A stretch of 64,000 bases of DNA from Burkholderia sp. Nafp2/4-1b (GTDB taxonomy: Bacteria; Pseudomonadota; Gammaproteobacteria; Burkholderiales; Burkholderiaceae): assembly GCF_003635165.1 (NCBI RefSeq), contig NZ_ML058620.1, positions 1 to 64,000 of the forward strand, given 5' to 3'. Below are positions 17,039 through 25,301 of this stretch, in pieces. Each line of letters begins with the position of its first letter. Position 1 is the stretch's first letter. The notes under the pieces were generated by a model. That model saw only the letters and a program-made list of their open reading frames with translations, made no database searches and was not told the origin of the DNA. A program made the position numbers and the translations under genes.

Positions 17039-18409
17039 ATGCCCAGCCAACCCCTTCCCGTGTCCAGCACCGTCGTCGATTCGATCCTGTTTCGCGATGC
17101 GTTCGGTACAGCGAAGATGCGCTCGCTCTTTTCCGACTACGCGCTCGTGCAGCGCTACATCGATGTCGAAGTCGCGCTCGCCAAAGCCGAAGCGCGGGTC
17201 GGCGTGATTCCGGCCGACGCGGCCGACGTGATTGCACGCGAATCCAGCATCGAGCGCATCGATTTCGACCACATGCGCGAGGAGACGGACATCGTCGGCT
17301 ACCCGATCCTGCCGCTCGTGCACCAGCTCGTCGCGATGTGTGGCGAGGCGGGCCGTTACGTGCACTGGGGCGCCACGACGCAGGACATCATGGACACCGC
17401 CGTGGCGCTGCAAGTGCGCGACGCGCTCGACTCGATCGACGGCGACATCCGCGCGCTGCGCGAGATCCTGGCCGACCTGGCGCGCAAGCACCGCGATACC
17501 GCGATGGCTGGCCGAACCCATCTGCAACAAGCGTTGCCGGTCACGTTCGGATACAAGGCGGCCATCTGGCTGGCGATGTTCGACCGGCACCAACAGCGGC
17601 TCGCGGAATTGCGATCGCGTGTCGCGGTCGTCGAATTCGCGGGCGCGGCCGGCACGCTGGCATCACTCGGCGACAAGGGATTCGAGGTTCAGAAGGCGCT
17701 CGCCGAAGAACTGAAGCTCAGCGTGCCCGCAACGACGTGGCATGTCGCGCGCGACGGTTTCGCCGAGGCCGTGAACCTGCTCGCGCTGATCACCGGCTCG
17801 CTTGGCAAGATCGCCGTCGACATCATGATCATGGCGTCGACCGAATTCTCGGAAGTCTATGAGCCGTTCGTCAAGGGACGTGGCGCGAGCAGCACGATGC
17901 CGCAGAAACGCAACCCGATCTCGAGCGAGCTGATGCTCGCGGCGGCCAAGGCGGTGCGACAGCATGCCGGCCTGATGGTCGACGCGATGGTTCAGGACTT
18001 CGAACGAGCGACGGGCCCGTGGCACGCGGAATGGATCGCGATCCCCGAGAGCTTCATCCTGACGTCCGGCGCGCTGCACCAGGCGAAGTTTGCACTCGGA
18101 GGGTTGATCGTCGACAGGGAGCGGATGAAGCAGAACCTCGGCATCAGCAAGGGGCTGATCGTCGCGGAGGCCGCGATGATGCAGCTGGCGCCGTTCACGG
18201 GGCGCCAGCAAGCGCACGACATCGTGTACGACGCGTGCCGGACCGTGAATGAAACAGGCGGGACGCTCGCCGAAGCGCTCGCCGCCCTGCCCGAAGTGAC
18301 GCGGCATTTCGATCGCGACGCGATCGATCGGATGACCGATCCGGCCAACTATCTGGGGCTCGCACCGCAGATGGTGGATAGGGCCATCGCACTGTCCCGC
18401 GATATCTGA
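17039..18409 (+). CDS. Fumarase-superfamily lyase (PurB/PcaB-like)
   Basis: A 456-residue enzyme of the class II fumarase/aspartase superfamily, nearest in look to adenylosuccinate lyase and 3-carboxy-cis,cis-muconate cycloisomerase. Motifs: VHWGATTQDIMDTA (catalytic His region), AGRTHLQQALPVTFGYK, and the signature loop GASSTMPQKRNPISSE. The ATG at 17039 has GAGG upstream. It is followed 26 bases later by a C4-dicarboxylate carrier and is controlled by a divergent GntR regulator with dedicated operators. A housekeeping PurB or a protocatechuate PcaB would not normally sit in this setting, so I infer a catabolic lyase that releases fumarate from an N- or S-linked adduct, or a related cycloisomerase. 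Confidence 0.82.
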   Translation: MPSQPLPVSSTVVDSILFRDAFGTAKMRSLFSDYALVQRYIDVEVALAKAEARVGVIPADAADVIARESSIERIDFDHMREETDIVGYPILPLVHQLVAMCGEAGRYVHWGATTQDIMDTAVALQVRDALDSIDGDIRALREILADLARKHRDTAMAGRTHLQQALPVTFGYKAAIWLAMFDRHQQRLAELRSRVAVVEFAGAAGTLASLGDKGFEVQKALAEELKLSVPATTWHVARDGFAEAVNLLALITGSLGKIAVDIMIMASTEFSEVYEPFVKGRGASSTMPQKRNPISSELMLAAAKAVRQHAGLMVDAMVQDFERATGPWHAEWIAIPESFILTSGALHQAKFALGGLIVDRERMKQNLGISKGLIVAEAAMMQLAPFTGRQQAHDIVYDACRTVNETGGTLAEALAALPEVTRHFDRDAIDRMTDPANYLGLAPQMVDRAIALSRDI

Positions 18410-18435
18410 CGCCACGCCGTGGAGGAGACACGATC

Positions 18436-19806
18436 ATGAATCAATCACAGAAGACGTCGCGCGACACAGCGGGTCCCGCCATGCCGAAGCGCCCCTGGTA
18501 TCGCAGGCTCGGCATGCAGGTGCTCGCCTCACTGCTGCTCGGCATCGTTGTCGGGCTAATGTTCCCGAAATTCGCCACGCAACTGAAGATCCTCGGCGAC
18601 GTTTTCCTCGCGCTGATCAAGGCCGGCGTCGCGCCGCTCGTCTTCCTGACGATCGTGCACGGCATTGCGTCCGCCGGCGATGTGAAGAGTGCCGGCCGAG
18701 TCGGCTGGCGCGCGATCATTTACTTCGAAGTCGTGTCCACGATTGCACTGGCATTCGGCCTGTTCGCCGGCAACCTGCTGCAACCTGGTCAAGGAATGAC
18801 GTCCGTCGCGCTCAACAAGGTGCCGGTCGCCGCGGCCAAAGCGGCGCCGCAAGGGTTCACGGAGTTCGTGATGCATCTCGTGCCGGACAACTTCATCGGC
18901 GCATTCGCGAAAGGCGAGCTGCTGCAGGTGGTCGTGCTCGCGGTGATGGTCGGCATCGGCATTCTCGCGATTCCCGAAGCGAGACGCGCACGCGTCAACG
19001 ACGGGCTCGACCAGATCTCCGAAGTGCTGTTCTCGTTCATCAATCTCGTGATGAAGCTCGCACCGTTGGGCACTTTCGGCGCGATCGCCTTTGCGGTCGG
19101 CAGCAACGGGACAGCGGTGCTGATCGCGCTGGCGCAGCTCGTGCTCAGTTTCTATGCCGTCGTCCTGCTGTTCATCGCCGTCGTGATGGGCGTCATCGCG
19201 AAACTGGCCGGCTTCAGCATGTGGCGCTTCCTGCGCTACATCAAGGACGAGATCCTGATCGTGCTGGGGACGGCATCGTCGGAAAGCGCGCTTCCACGCC
19301 TGCTGATCAAGCTCGAGCGGCTCGGCTGCGCAAAACAGACCGTCGGGCTCGTGTTGCCGACCGGCTATGCATTCAATCTCGACGGGACGTCCATTTTCAT
19401 GTCGATGGGCGTGATGTTCATCGCCCATGCGTACAACATACCGCTCACGCTCGAGCACCAGCTTGGAATTCTGTTGCTGATGCTCATGACGTCCAAAGGC
19501 GCCGCGACGGTATCAGGCGGGTCGTTCGTCGTGTTCGCCGCTACGGTGACGTCGACCGGCATGTTGCCGGTGGAAGGGCTCGCGCTGATCTTCGGTGTCT
19601 ACCGCTTCATGTCGATGGCGATCGCAACGTGCAACACGATCGGCAACAGCGTGGCCACGGTGGTCGTCGCGAAGTGGTCCGGTACGTTCGACGAGACCGT
19701 CGCGCAACGCCATCTCTATCCCGAGCGCCATCCCGAAACAGCGCGGGAGGATGCGCGGTTGGACGATACCAATCTGCGACGCGGCGAAAGCCCGGCACGG
19801 CAGTAG
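18436..19806 (+). CDS. Dicarboxylate/amino acid:cation symporter (DAACS family)
   Basis: A 456-residue inner-membrane carrier of the DctA/GltP family. Many hydrophobic segments are present from about residue 20 to 420. The helix-loop signatures are visible: VLGTASSESALPRLLIKLERLG (serine-rich re-entrant loop region), VLPTGYAFNLDGTSIFMSMG and MTSKGAATVSGGSFVVFAAT. GGAGGA precedes the start at good distance. It probably imports the substrate, or a C4-dicarboxylate such as fumarate or an aspartate-like adduct, for the lyase encoded just upstream. The distal part of the operon ends at a strong hairpin. Confidence 0.9.
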   Translation: MNQSQKTSRDTAGPAMPKRPWYRRLGMQVLASLLLGIVVGLMFPKFATQLKILGDVFLALIKAGVAPLVFLTIVHGIASAGDVKSAGRVGWRAIIYFEVVSTIALAFGLFAGNLLQPGQGMTSVALNKVPVAAAKAAPQGFTEFVMHLVPDNFIGAFAKGELLQVVVLAVMVGIGILAIPEARRARVNDGLDQISEVLFSFINLVMKLAPLGTFGAIAFAVGSNGTAVLIALAQLVLSFYAVVLLFIAVVMGVIAKLAGFSMWRFLRYIKDEILIVLGTASSESALPRLLIKLERLGCAKQTVGLVLPTGYAFNLDGTSIFMSMGVMFIAHAYNIPLTLEHQLGILLLMLMTSKGAATVSGGSFVVFAATVTSTGMLPVEGLALIFGVYRFMSMAIATCNTIGNSVATVVVAKWSGTFDETVAQRHLYPERHPETAREDARLDDTNLRRGESPARQ

Positions 19807-19909
19807 TGCCGCTCGGCAGTGCCATGGTTTGAAGAATGGATAGCTCTATCGCAACACCGACGCGCAAACGACGAACGGGACGGCGAATCGGATAGCGTTG
19901 TGCGGGCGC

Positions 19910-19935
19910 GGCTCGGTGCACGGTTGCACCGAGCC
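19910..19935. terminator. Probable terminator hairpin between convergent genes
   Basis: GGCTCGGTGCA and TGCACCGAGCC form a perfect 11-bp stem around a CGGT loop. It lies between the rightward carrier gene and the leftward monooxygenase gene. There is no T-run on either side, so it may be a bidirectional stem rather than a classic intrinsic terminator. Confidence 0.55.
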
Positions 19936-19957
19936 GCCAGTGCGAATTTCGACACCC

Positions 19958-21301
19958 TTACGCTGACGCGTAACGATTGCGGGGATAAGCTACGTCGAGA
20001 TGATCGCGCAAGGTTACGCCTTGATACTCGGCACGGAACAGTCCACGCTCCCGCAGGATCGGCACCACCTGCTCGACGAAGTCGGTGAACGCCGTTGGCG
20101 TGCCGCCACCGACGATGAAACCGTCCGCGGCGTCGGCTTCGAACCATTCCTGCAAGCCGTTCGCAACGTGCTCGGGCGTACCGATGAAACGCGGCCGCGG
20201 TGCAGCCGCTTCGAGCCCGACCTGGCGCAACGTCAGTCCGCGCTCGCGCGCATTGCGCTTGATCTCGTCGGTTCCGCTGCGGAAACTGTTGCTGCCGAGG
20301 TCGCCCAGCTCGGGAAACGGCTCGTCGAGCGGATACTGGCCGAAATCGTGATGTTCGAAAAATCGGCCGAGATGGTCGAGCGCGCTGCCGACCGTGATCA
20401 GTTTCAGGCTCTCCTGGTATTGCTGCTCCGCGTCCTCGGCCGTGCGCCCGACGATCACGCCGATCCCCTGGAAAATCTTCAGCTCGTCGGGGTGACGGCC
20501 CTGCTCGATCAGTTGGCGCTTGAGATCCGCATAGAATTCGCGCGCCTGGGCGAGCGTATCGTGATGGGTGAAGACGGCATCCGCGTGCGTGGCCGCGAGC
20601 TGCTTGCCGGCATCGGACGCGCCGGCCTGGAACAGGATCGGGCGAGCCTGCGGCGAACGCCCGACGTTCAGCGGCCCCTCGACCGAGAAATACTTGCCCT
20701 TGTGATTGAGCGTATGGAGCTTGGCCGGATCGAAGAACACGCCGCTCGCACGGTCGCGCACGAACGCGTCTTCCTCCCATGAATCCCAGAGCCCTTTTGT
20801 CACTTCGAGATATTCGTCGGCGATCCGGTAACGTTCGTCATGTTCGGGATGCTCGGTGCGCGAGAAATTCCGTGCGGAACCTTCGAGCGGCGACGTCACG
20901 ACGTTCCAGCCTGCGCGCCCCCGGCTCAGGTGGTCCAGGCTCGCGAACTGCCGGGCAACGGTGAACGGTTCGCTGTACGACGTCGACAGCGTGCCCACCA
21001 GCCCCACCCGCTCGGTGACGGCCGACAGTGCCGACAACAGCGTGAGCGGCTCGAAGCGATTCAGGAAGTGCGGGATCGATTTCGCGTTGATATGCAAGCC
21101 GTCCGCGACGAACACGAAATCGAACTTTGCGGCCTCGGCCTGGCGCGCCACGCGCTTGGCGAAATCCGGATTGATGCTCGCGTCGATTACCGCGTCGGGA
21201 TGGCGCCAGCCGGCGTAATGTCCGCCGGGACCGTGGATCGTCGCGCCAAGATGGATCTGCCTGGAACGCCCGTTCTGCCGCACTGCCTGCGTTTCGCTCA
21301 T
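19958..21301 (-). CDS. FMN-dependent monooxygenase, NtaA/SnaA/DszA (CmoJ-like) family
   Basis: A 447-residue flavin monooxygenase of the NtaA/SnaA/DszA family in the bacterial luciferase superfamily, which needs reduced FMN from a separate reductase. Typical stretches are [85 protein letters not shown] (split as seen) and [17 protein letters not shown]. It is closely related to the second copy at 27.1-28.4 kb. Members attack sulfones, nitrilotriacetate and S-(2-succino)cysteine derivatives. It sits just downstream of exbD on the same strand, with 125 bases between that may hold its own promoter. Confidence 0.88.
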   Translation of the reverse strand: MSETQAVRQNGRSRQIHLGATIHGPGGHYAGWRHPDAVIDASINPDFAKRVARQAEAAKFDFVFVADGLHINAKSIPHFLNRFEPLTLLSALSAVTERVGLVGTLSTSYSEPFTVARQFASLDHLSRGRAGWNVVTSPLEGSARNFSRTEHPEHDERYRIADEYLEVTKGLWDSWEEDAFVRDRASGVFFDPAKLHTLNHKGKYFSVEGPLNVGRSPQARPILFQAGASDAGKQLAATHADAVFTHHDTLAQAREFYADLKRQLIEQGRHPDELKIFQGIGVIVGRTAEDAEQQYQESLKLITVGSALDHLGRFFEHHDFGQYPLDEPFPELGDLGSNSFRSGTDEIKRNARERGLTLRQVGLEAAAPRPRFIGTPEHVANGLQEWFEADAADGFIVGGGTPTAFTDFVEQVVPILRERGLFRAEYQGVTLRDHLDVAYPRNRYASA

Positions 21302-21426
21302 GATCGAATATTCGTTTGTTGTACTGAGATTAAAGGTAAAGGCGCTTTCTCGCCTGTGCCGACTTCACCTGTGCCGAGGATCGGGAAACATCGATTGCGC
21401 GATGCTAGCCGGCGCTTTCGAACGAC

Positions 21427-21858
21427 TCATTGCGAGAACTGCTCGCTGCCGATCAATCCGATCTTCGTCGCACCTTCGCGCTGCGCGGAGGCCAGCACTT
21501 CGGCCACCGCCTTGTAAGGGGCGGACTTGTCGGGGCGCAACCGGATCTCGTCCTGGTCGGCCTCGGCCGCTACCTCGCGGAACTTCGCGTCCAGCCCCGC
21601 ACCGCCGTGAACCGCCACGCCGTTCCAGTTGACCGTCCCGTCCGCGCCGATGTCGATCTGCACCACCTGGGGCGGATGCGGCGGCACCGGCGGATTCCCG
21701 ACCGGCAGGTTCATCTTCACCGAATGCATCTGGATCGGGATCGTGATGATCAACATGATCAGCAGCACCAGCATCACGTCGATCAACGGTGTGGTGTTGA
21801 TGTCGACCATCACCTCGGGGTCGTCCCGGCTTGCACCGGAGCCTGCGTTCATACCCAT
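21427..21858 (-). CDS. exbD: ExbD family biopolymer transport protein
   Basis: A 143-residue ExbD. It has a short cytoplasmic N-terminus, the conserved VDINTTPLIDVMLVLLIMLI transmembrane segment with the essential Asp, and a periplasmic domain ending in VLASAQREGATKIGLIGSEQFSQ. It is the second of two adjacent exbD genes, 12 bases after the first. With ExbB and TonB it converts proton motive force into movement of TonB-dependent receptors, presumably the receptor encoded at 29.6-32.1 kb. Confidence 0.9.
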   Translation of the reverse strand: MGMNAGSGASRDDPEVMVDINTTPLIDVMLVLLIMLIITIPIQMHSVKMNLPVGNPPVPPHPPQVVQIDIGADGTVNWNGVAVHGGAGLDAKFREVAAEADQDEIRLRPDKSAPYKAVAEVLASAQREGATKIGLIGSEQFSQ

Positions 21859-21870
21859 CGTTCGAACTCC

Positions 21871-22293
21871 CTAGCCGCCCCGTGCGGGCGGTTGCGTTAT
21901 GAAGGCGACCTTGCCGATCCCGGCCCGCTCGCACGCGGTCACGACCTTGCCGATGTACTGATAGGGCGTGGCCTGGTCGCCGCGCACGTGCACGTCCGGC
22001 TGCGGCGCCTGCGCCGACACGTCTTTCAGACGCGCCACCAGCGTCGGCAGGTCCAGATGCTCCGTGCCCCAGAACACGTCGCCCTGCCGGTTCACCGCGA
22101 TCTCGATGCTTTTCGGCTGCGTCTGCAGCGGCTGGACGCGCTCCGCCGGCAACTGCACCTGGATCGTATGGGTCACCACCGGGATCGTGATCAGGAAGAT
22201 GATCAGCAATACCAGCATCACGTCCACGAGCGGCGTCGTGTTGATCGCCGAGATGACCTCGTCGTTGTCGTCACCGCCGACACTGATTGCCAT
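21871..22293 (-). CDS. exbD: ExbD family biopolymer transport protein
   Basis: A 140-residue ExbD with the conserved INTTPLVDVMLVLLIIFLIT membrane segment (Asp in the helix) and a periplasmic domain including GDQATPYQYIGKVVTACERAG. It begins 12 bases after exbB ends and is directly followed by a second, divergent exbD. The exbB-exbD1-exbD2 order is seen in other proteobacteria with dedicated TonB systems. The two ExbDs share only the core motif, so they are probably not a recent duplication. Confidence 0.9.
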   Translation of the reverse strand: MAISVGGDDNDEVISAINTTPLVDVMLVLLIIFLITIPVVTHTIQVQLPAERVQPLQTQPKSIEIAVNRQGDVFWGTEHLDLPTLVARLKDVSAQAPQPDVHVRGDQATPYQYIGKVVTACERAGIGKVAFITQPPARGG

Positions 22294-22305
22294 GACGCGC
22301 CCCGC

Positions 22306-23244
22306 TTATGACTGAACCGCCAGCGCCTGCGGCGCCTGGGCCGCCGGCGTCGCGACGCTGCCCGCCGCGCGTCTGCCGCCCGCGAGCAATACGGTGTGCA
22401 GTTGCGCCCCGAAGTCGCGCACGCGCTCCATCACGGACTTGTTGCGGCGCACGAGGAAGTTGTAGCCGAGCACGGCCGGCACGGCCACCGCCAGACCGAT
22501 CGCGGTCATGATCAGCGCCTCGCCCACCGGGCCGGCAACCTTGTCGATCGACGCCTGACCCGCGATGCCGATGGCGGTCAGCGCGTGATAGATGCCCCAC
22601 ACGGTGCCGAACAGGCCGACGAACGGCGCGGTGGAACCCACCGTGCCGAGAAACGCCAGGCCGTCTTGCAGCCGGTTCGACACGCTGGTGATCGAACGCT
22701 CGATGTTCAGGTCGATCCAGGTATTGCGGTCGACCGAATCGAGCAACGCGGTGTCGTGGTGCTCGCCCGCTTCGATCGCATTCTCGGCGATGAAGCGAAA
22801 CGGCGATGCATCGTCGAGCTGGGCCGCGCCCTCGGCCAGCGTCGGCGCATTCCAGACCTGCTCGTCGGCCGATTTCGCGCGGCCGTTCGCCCGCACCTGC
22901 TCGACGAACTTGGTGATCATGATGTACCAGCTGCCGAGCGACATGACCACGAGCAGCCCGAGCACGAAGCGGGCGACGAAGTCGCCGTTCGCCCACAGGG
23001 CACCCAATCCGTACGGATTCTCGACGGTTGCCGACGTCGCCGGCGCGGGCGGCGGCACCGCATGATCGACCGCACTTGCGACAGCCGGTGCCGCCGAGGT
23101 CAGTGCCACGCCGGAGCCCGCCTGGCTCGGCGTGGATGCCGCCGCTTGCTGTGCAAGCACGGCTTGCGGTGCGACCAGCGTGCCGCCGATGCCGGCCGTG
23201 ATCATCAGACTTGCCGCGATCGCGGCGCGAAAGCGCTTGTTCAT
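22306..23244 (-). CDS. exbB: ExbB/MotA/TolQ family proton channel protein
   Basis: A 312-residue ExbB with an extended N-terminus that starts as a signal peptide (MNKRFRAAIAASLMITAGIG) and continues through an Ala/Pro-rich periplasmic stretch. The first membrane helix follows at about residue 85-105 (FVARFVLGLLVVMSLGSWYI). The conserved C-terminal helices include FLGTVGSTAPFVGLFGTVWG and EALIMTAIGLAVAVPAVLGYN. GGAG lies five bases before the ATG. It is the core gene of the local TonB-ExbB-ExbD-ExbD set. Confidence 0.92.
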   Translation of the reverse strand: MNKRFRAAIAASLMITAGIGGTLVAPQAVLAQQAAASTPSQAGSGVALTSAAPAVASAVDHAVPPPAPATSATVENPYGLGALWANGDFVARFVLGLLVVMSLGSWYIMITKFVEQVRANGRAKSADEQVWNAPTLAEGAAQLDDASPFRFIAENAIEAGEHHDTALLDSVDRNTWIDLNIERSITSVSNRLQDGLAFLGTVGSTAPFVGLFGTVWGIYHALTAIGIAGQASIDKVAGPVGEALIMTAIGLAVAVPAVLGYNFLVRRNKSVMERVRDFGAQLHTVLLAGGRRAAGSVATPAAQAPQALAVQS

Positions 23245-23313
23245 AAGGACTCCGTATGCGTCATGTGTCGATTCGAAAAACCGGCCCGGTCGAACGGCTT
23301 GCCGCGGCCTGCG

Positions 23314-24012
23314 TCAATTCAGGTTGAAGGAAAACGGTACGCGCACGCGCACGGGCTGCCCCTGCGCAATGCAGTGAAACCGCTTGACGGCGTTGAGCGC
23401 CGCACGGTTGAGCACCGGGTCGGCCGGTTGCGCGAGCCGCAGGTTCGTCACGTGCCCGTCCGGGTCCACCGTAAATTCGACCGCGACATCGCCCGTGATG
23501 TTGTTGTCCTGCGCCTCCGGCGGATAGACGATCGACGATCGGACTTCATCCGAATTCGGGCAGACCACGCCGACCTCGTGGTTCACCGGCTTCGCGACCG
23601 GCACCGGCACCGGCGCCGGCGCGGGGGGCGCCTCGTGCACGGGGGCGCTCGGCGCCGGCACGTCCTGGTGCGTGATGGTCGGCTGCGGCGGCGCCTGCAC
23701 GCGCACCTCGGGCGGCGGCACGTACGGCGGCGGCGGTGCGACTCGCGGCTTCGACACGACCTTCTCGACCGGCTTCGGCGGAGGGGGCGGCGGCGGTGGC
23801 TTCACCGGCACGATGATCCGGGTCTCGATCGGTTGCTGGACGATCTGGACGACCCGGGTCGCGAGACCGTTCACGAGCGCCCAGATCAGGACGAGATGCA
23901 GGGCGATAGCGATCGCGATGCCGCCGAAGCGACGTACCGGATGAGTCTGCTTGTTGCCGAAGCGGCGCGGGCGGCCGATTGCGGCGAGCCGGGATTGAGA
24001 AGCGGTTGTCAT
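23314..24012 (-). CDS. tonB: TonB energy transducer
   Basis: A 232-residue TonB. It has a cytoplasmic start, one transmembrane helix (GIAIAIALHLVLIWALVNGL, with the usual His), a proline-rich spacer with runs of Pro-Pro-Lys-Pro-Val-like repeats, and a C-terminal TonB domain with SIVYPPEAQDNNITGDVAVE and VLNRAALNAVKRFHCIAQG. The real start is the ATG at 24012; the open frame continues upstream without coding character. It begins the tonB-exbB-exbD-exbD set, which probably energises the receptor gene at 29.6-32.1 kb. Confidence 0.9.
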   Translation of the reverse strand: MTTASQSRLAAIGRPRRFGNKQTHPVRRFGGIAIAIALHLVLIWALVNGLATRVVQIVQQPIETRIIVPVKPPPPPPPPKPVEKVVSKPRVAPPPPYVPPPEVRVQAPPQPTITHQDVPAPSAPVHEAPPAPAPVPVPVAKPVNHEVGVVCPNSDEVRSSIVYPPEAQDNNITGDVAVEFTVDPDGHVTNLRLAQPADPVLNRAALNAVKRFHCIAQGQPVRVRVPFSFNLN

Positions 24013-24174
24013 GTTCGGTCCAGTTGCAACGAGGTCGAAGGTGCGTCGCCGCCGGCTCGCCACGCGCCGCGAGCCGTGCGCACGCGCCGGACACACGCGG
24101 CATGCCCGGCTGCGTCCGGTCCATCGCCGACTTCGGCCTCGTGCTCCATTCGATGGAATGTCATGTCGATCGCA

Positions 24175-25224
24175 TCAGGCCGCGGCGGCCTCTCGCCGGC
24201 CGACCGGCTGCCAGCCGAGTGCCGGGGCGATACGCGTGATGAAGTCCTCGAGAATCTGCCGGTAATTCTCGAACGGCAGGTCGTAAGGCAGTTCGAGGCG
24301 CAGCTCCCGCACCTGTCCGACCACCGGGTCGGCCAGCAGCCGCTCCACGATCTCGTCCGACGTGCCGACGAGATCCGGCGCGAACAGCGTGCGCCGCTCG
24401 CCCTGCGGCGCGAGCGTGCGCGCATGGCGGCCGTCGGCAAACGCGCGATAGCGTTCGCGCTCGCGCGCATTCGCACTGTCGGTCGGCACGATCACGCGCC
24501 CGAGCGCAATACGCGGAGCGTGGGCTTCGCTCCAGTGCGCGCGGTACAACTCGAGCTGCCGGAGCTGGGCATCGACGTAACTGTCGGTTCCCTCGCCCGT
24601 GGTCAGGTTGCCGATCAGCAGGTTGAAGCCGTTTCTGGCGGCCCACTCGATGGAGCGCCTCGACCCGCCTCCATACCAGAGCCGGCCCGTCAATCCGGGC
24701 GCATAAGGGCTCACGCGCGGTCGCACCCGGCCCGCGGCCGACTCGACGAAGGTGTCGTCGTCGCCGAGCCAGTCGCCGGCGAGATTGCGGCGCAGGCGCG
24801 CCACGCGTGCATGCGAGAAGTCGACCAGATCCGGATCGGTATCGAACAACCGCTCGCCGAGCAGCGCGCCGTGATTCGGCGCGCCCGCGCTGAGTCCGAC
24901 GTTGAGCCGGCCGTGCGACAGCACGTCGACGGTCGCGAGATCCTCGGCCAGCCTGAAAGGATTCTCGTAGCCCATCTGGATCACCGCCGCACCGAGTCCG
25001 ATCCGGGTCGTCCGCTGGCTCGCGGCCGCGAGAAACGTGGCGGCCGACGACACGGCACGCTCGAGATGGCGCTGCCGTACCCACGCGCTGTCGTAACCGA
25101 GCGCCTCGCCCGCGCGGAACAGTTCGAGCGTCCGCTCGAATCCCGCGCTCGCGTCCTCGTCGGGATAATTCCCCGGTGTCAGGAAGGCAATATGATCAAT
25201 GCGTACGTTGCTCACCTTTTTCAT
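24175..25224 (-). CDS. LLM class flavin-dependent oxidoreductase
   Basis: A 349-residue luciferase-like monooxygenase. Family features are the N-terminal FERTLELFRAGEALGYDSAWV, the strand TTRIGLGAAVIQMGYENPFRLAEDL and DVLSHGRLNVGLSAGAPNHG, and the central YGGGSRRSIEWAARNGFNLLIGN. It would use reduced flavin and oxygen on an unknown substrate, plausibly an organosulfur or similar compound given the operon. It begins 77 bases after the fused ABC gene. The ATG at 25224 is very close to its only AAGG, so a GTG nine bases further in (25215) may be the true start. Confidence 0.83.
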   Translation of the reverse strand: MKKVSNVRIDHIAFLTPGNYPDEDASAGFERTLELFRAGEALGYDSAWVRQRHLERAVSSAATFLAAASQRTTRIGLGAAVIQMGYENPFRLAEDLATVDVLSHGRLNVGLSAGAPNHGALLGERLFDTDPDLVDFSHARVARLRRNLAGDWLGDDDTFVESAAGRVRPRVSPYAPGLTGRLWYGGGSRRSIEWAARNGFNLLIGNLTTGEGTDSYVDAQLRQLELYRAHWSEAHAPRIALGRVIVPTDSANARERERYRAFADGRHARTLAPQGERRTLFAPDLVGTSDEIVERLLADPVVGQVRELRLELPYDLPFENYRQILEDFITRIAPALGWQPVGRREAAAA

Positions 25225-25301
25225 CCTTCGTCATTTGCCGTGGCGCCGCCCATGTCGCCCACGCGATACGCCGGCGGATACTGCCGCCATGCACGGCACA
25301 C

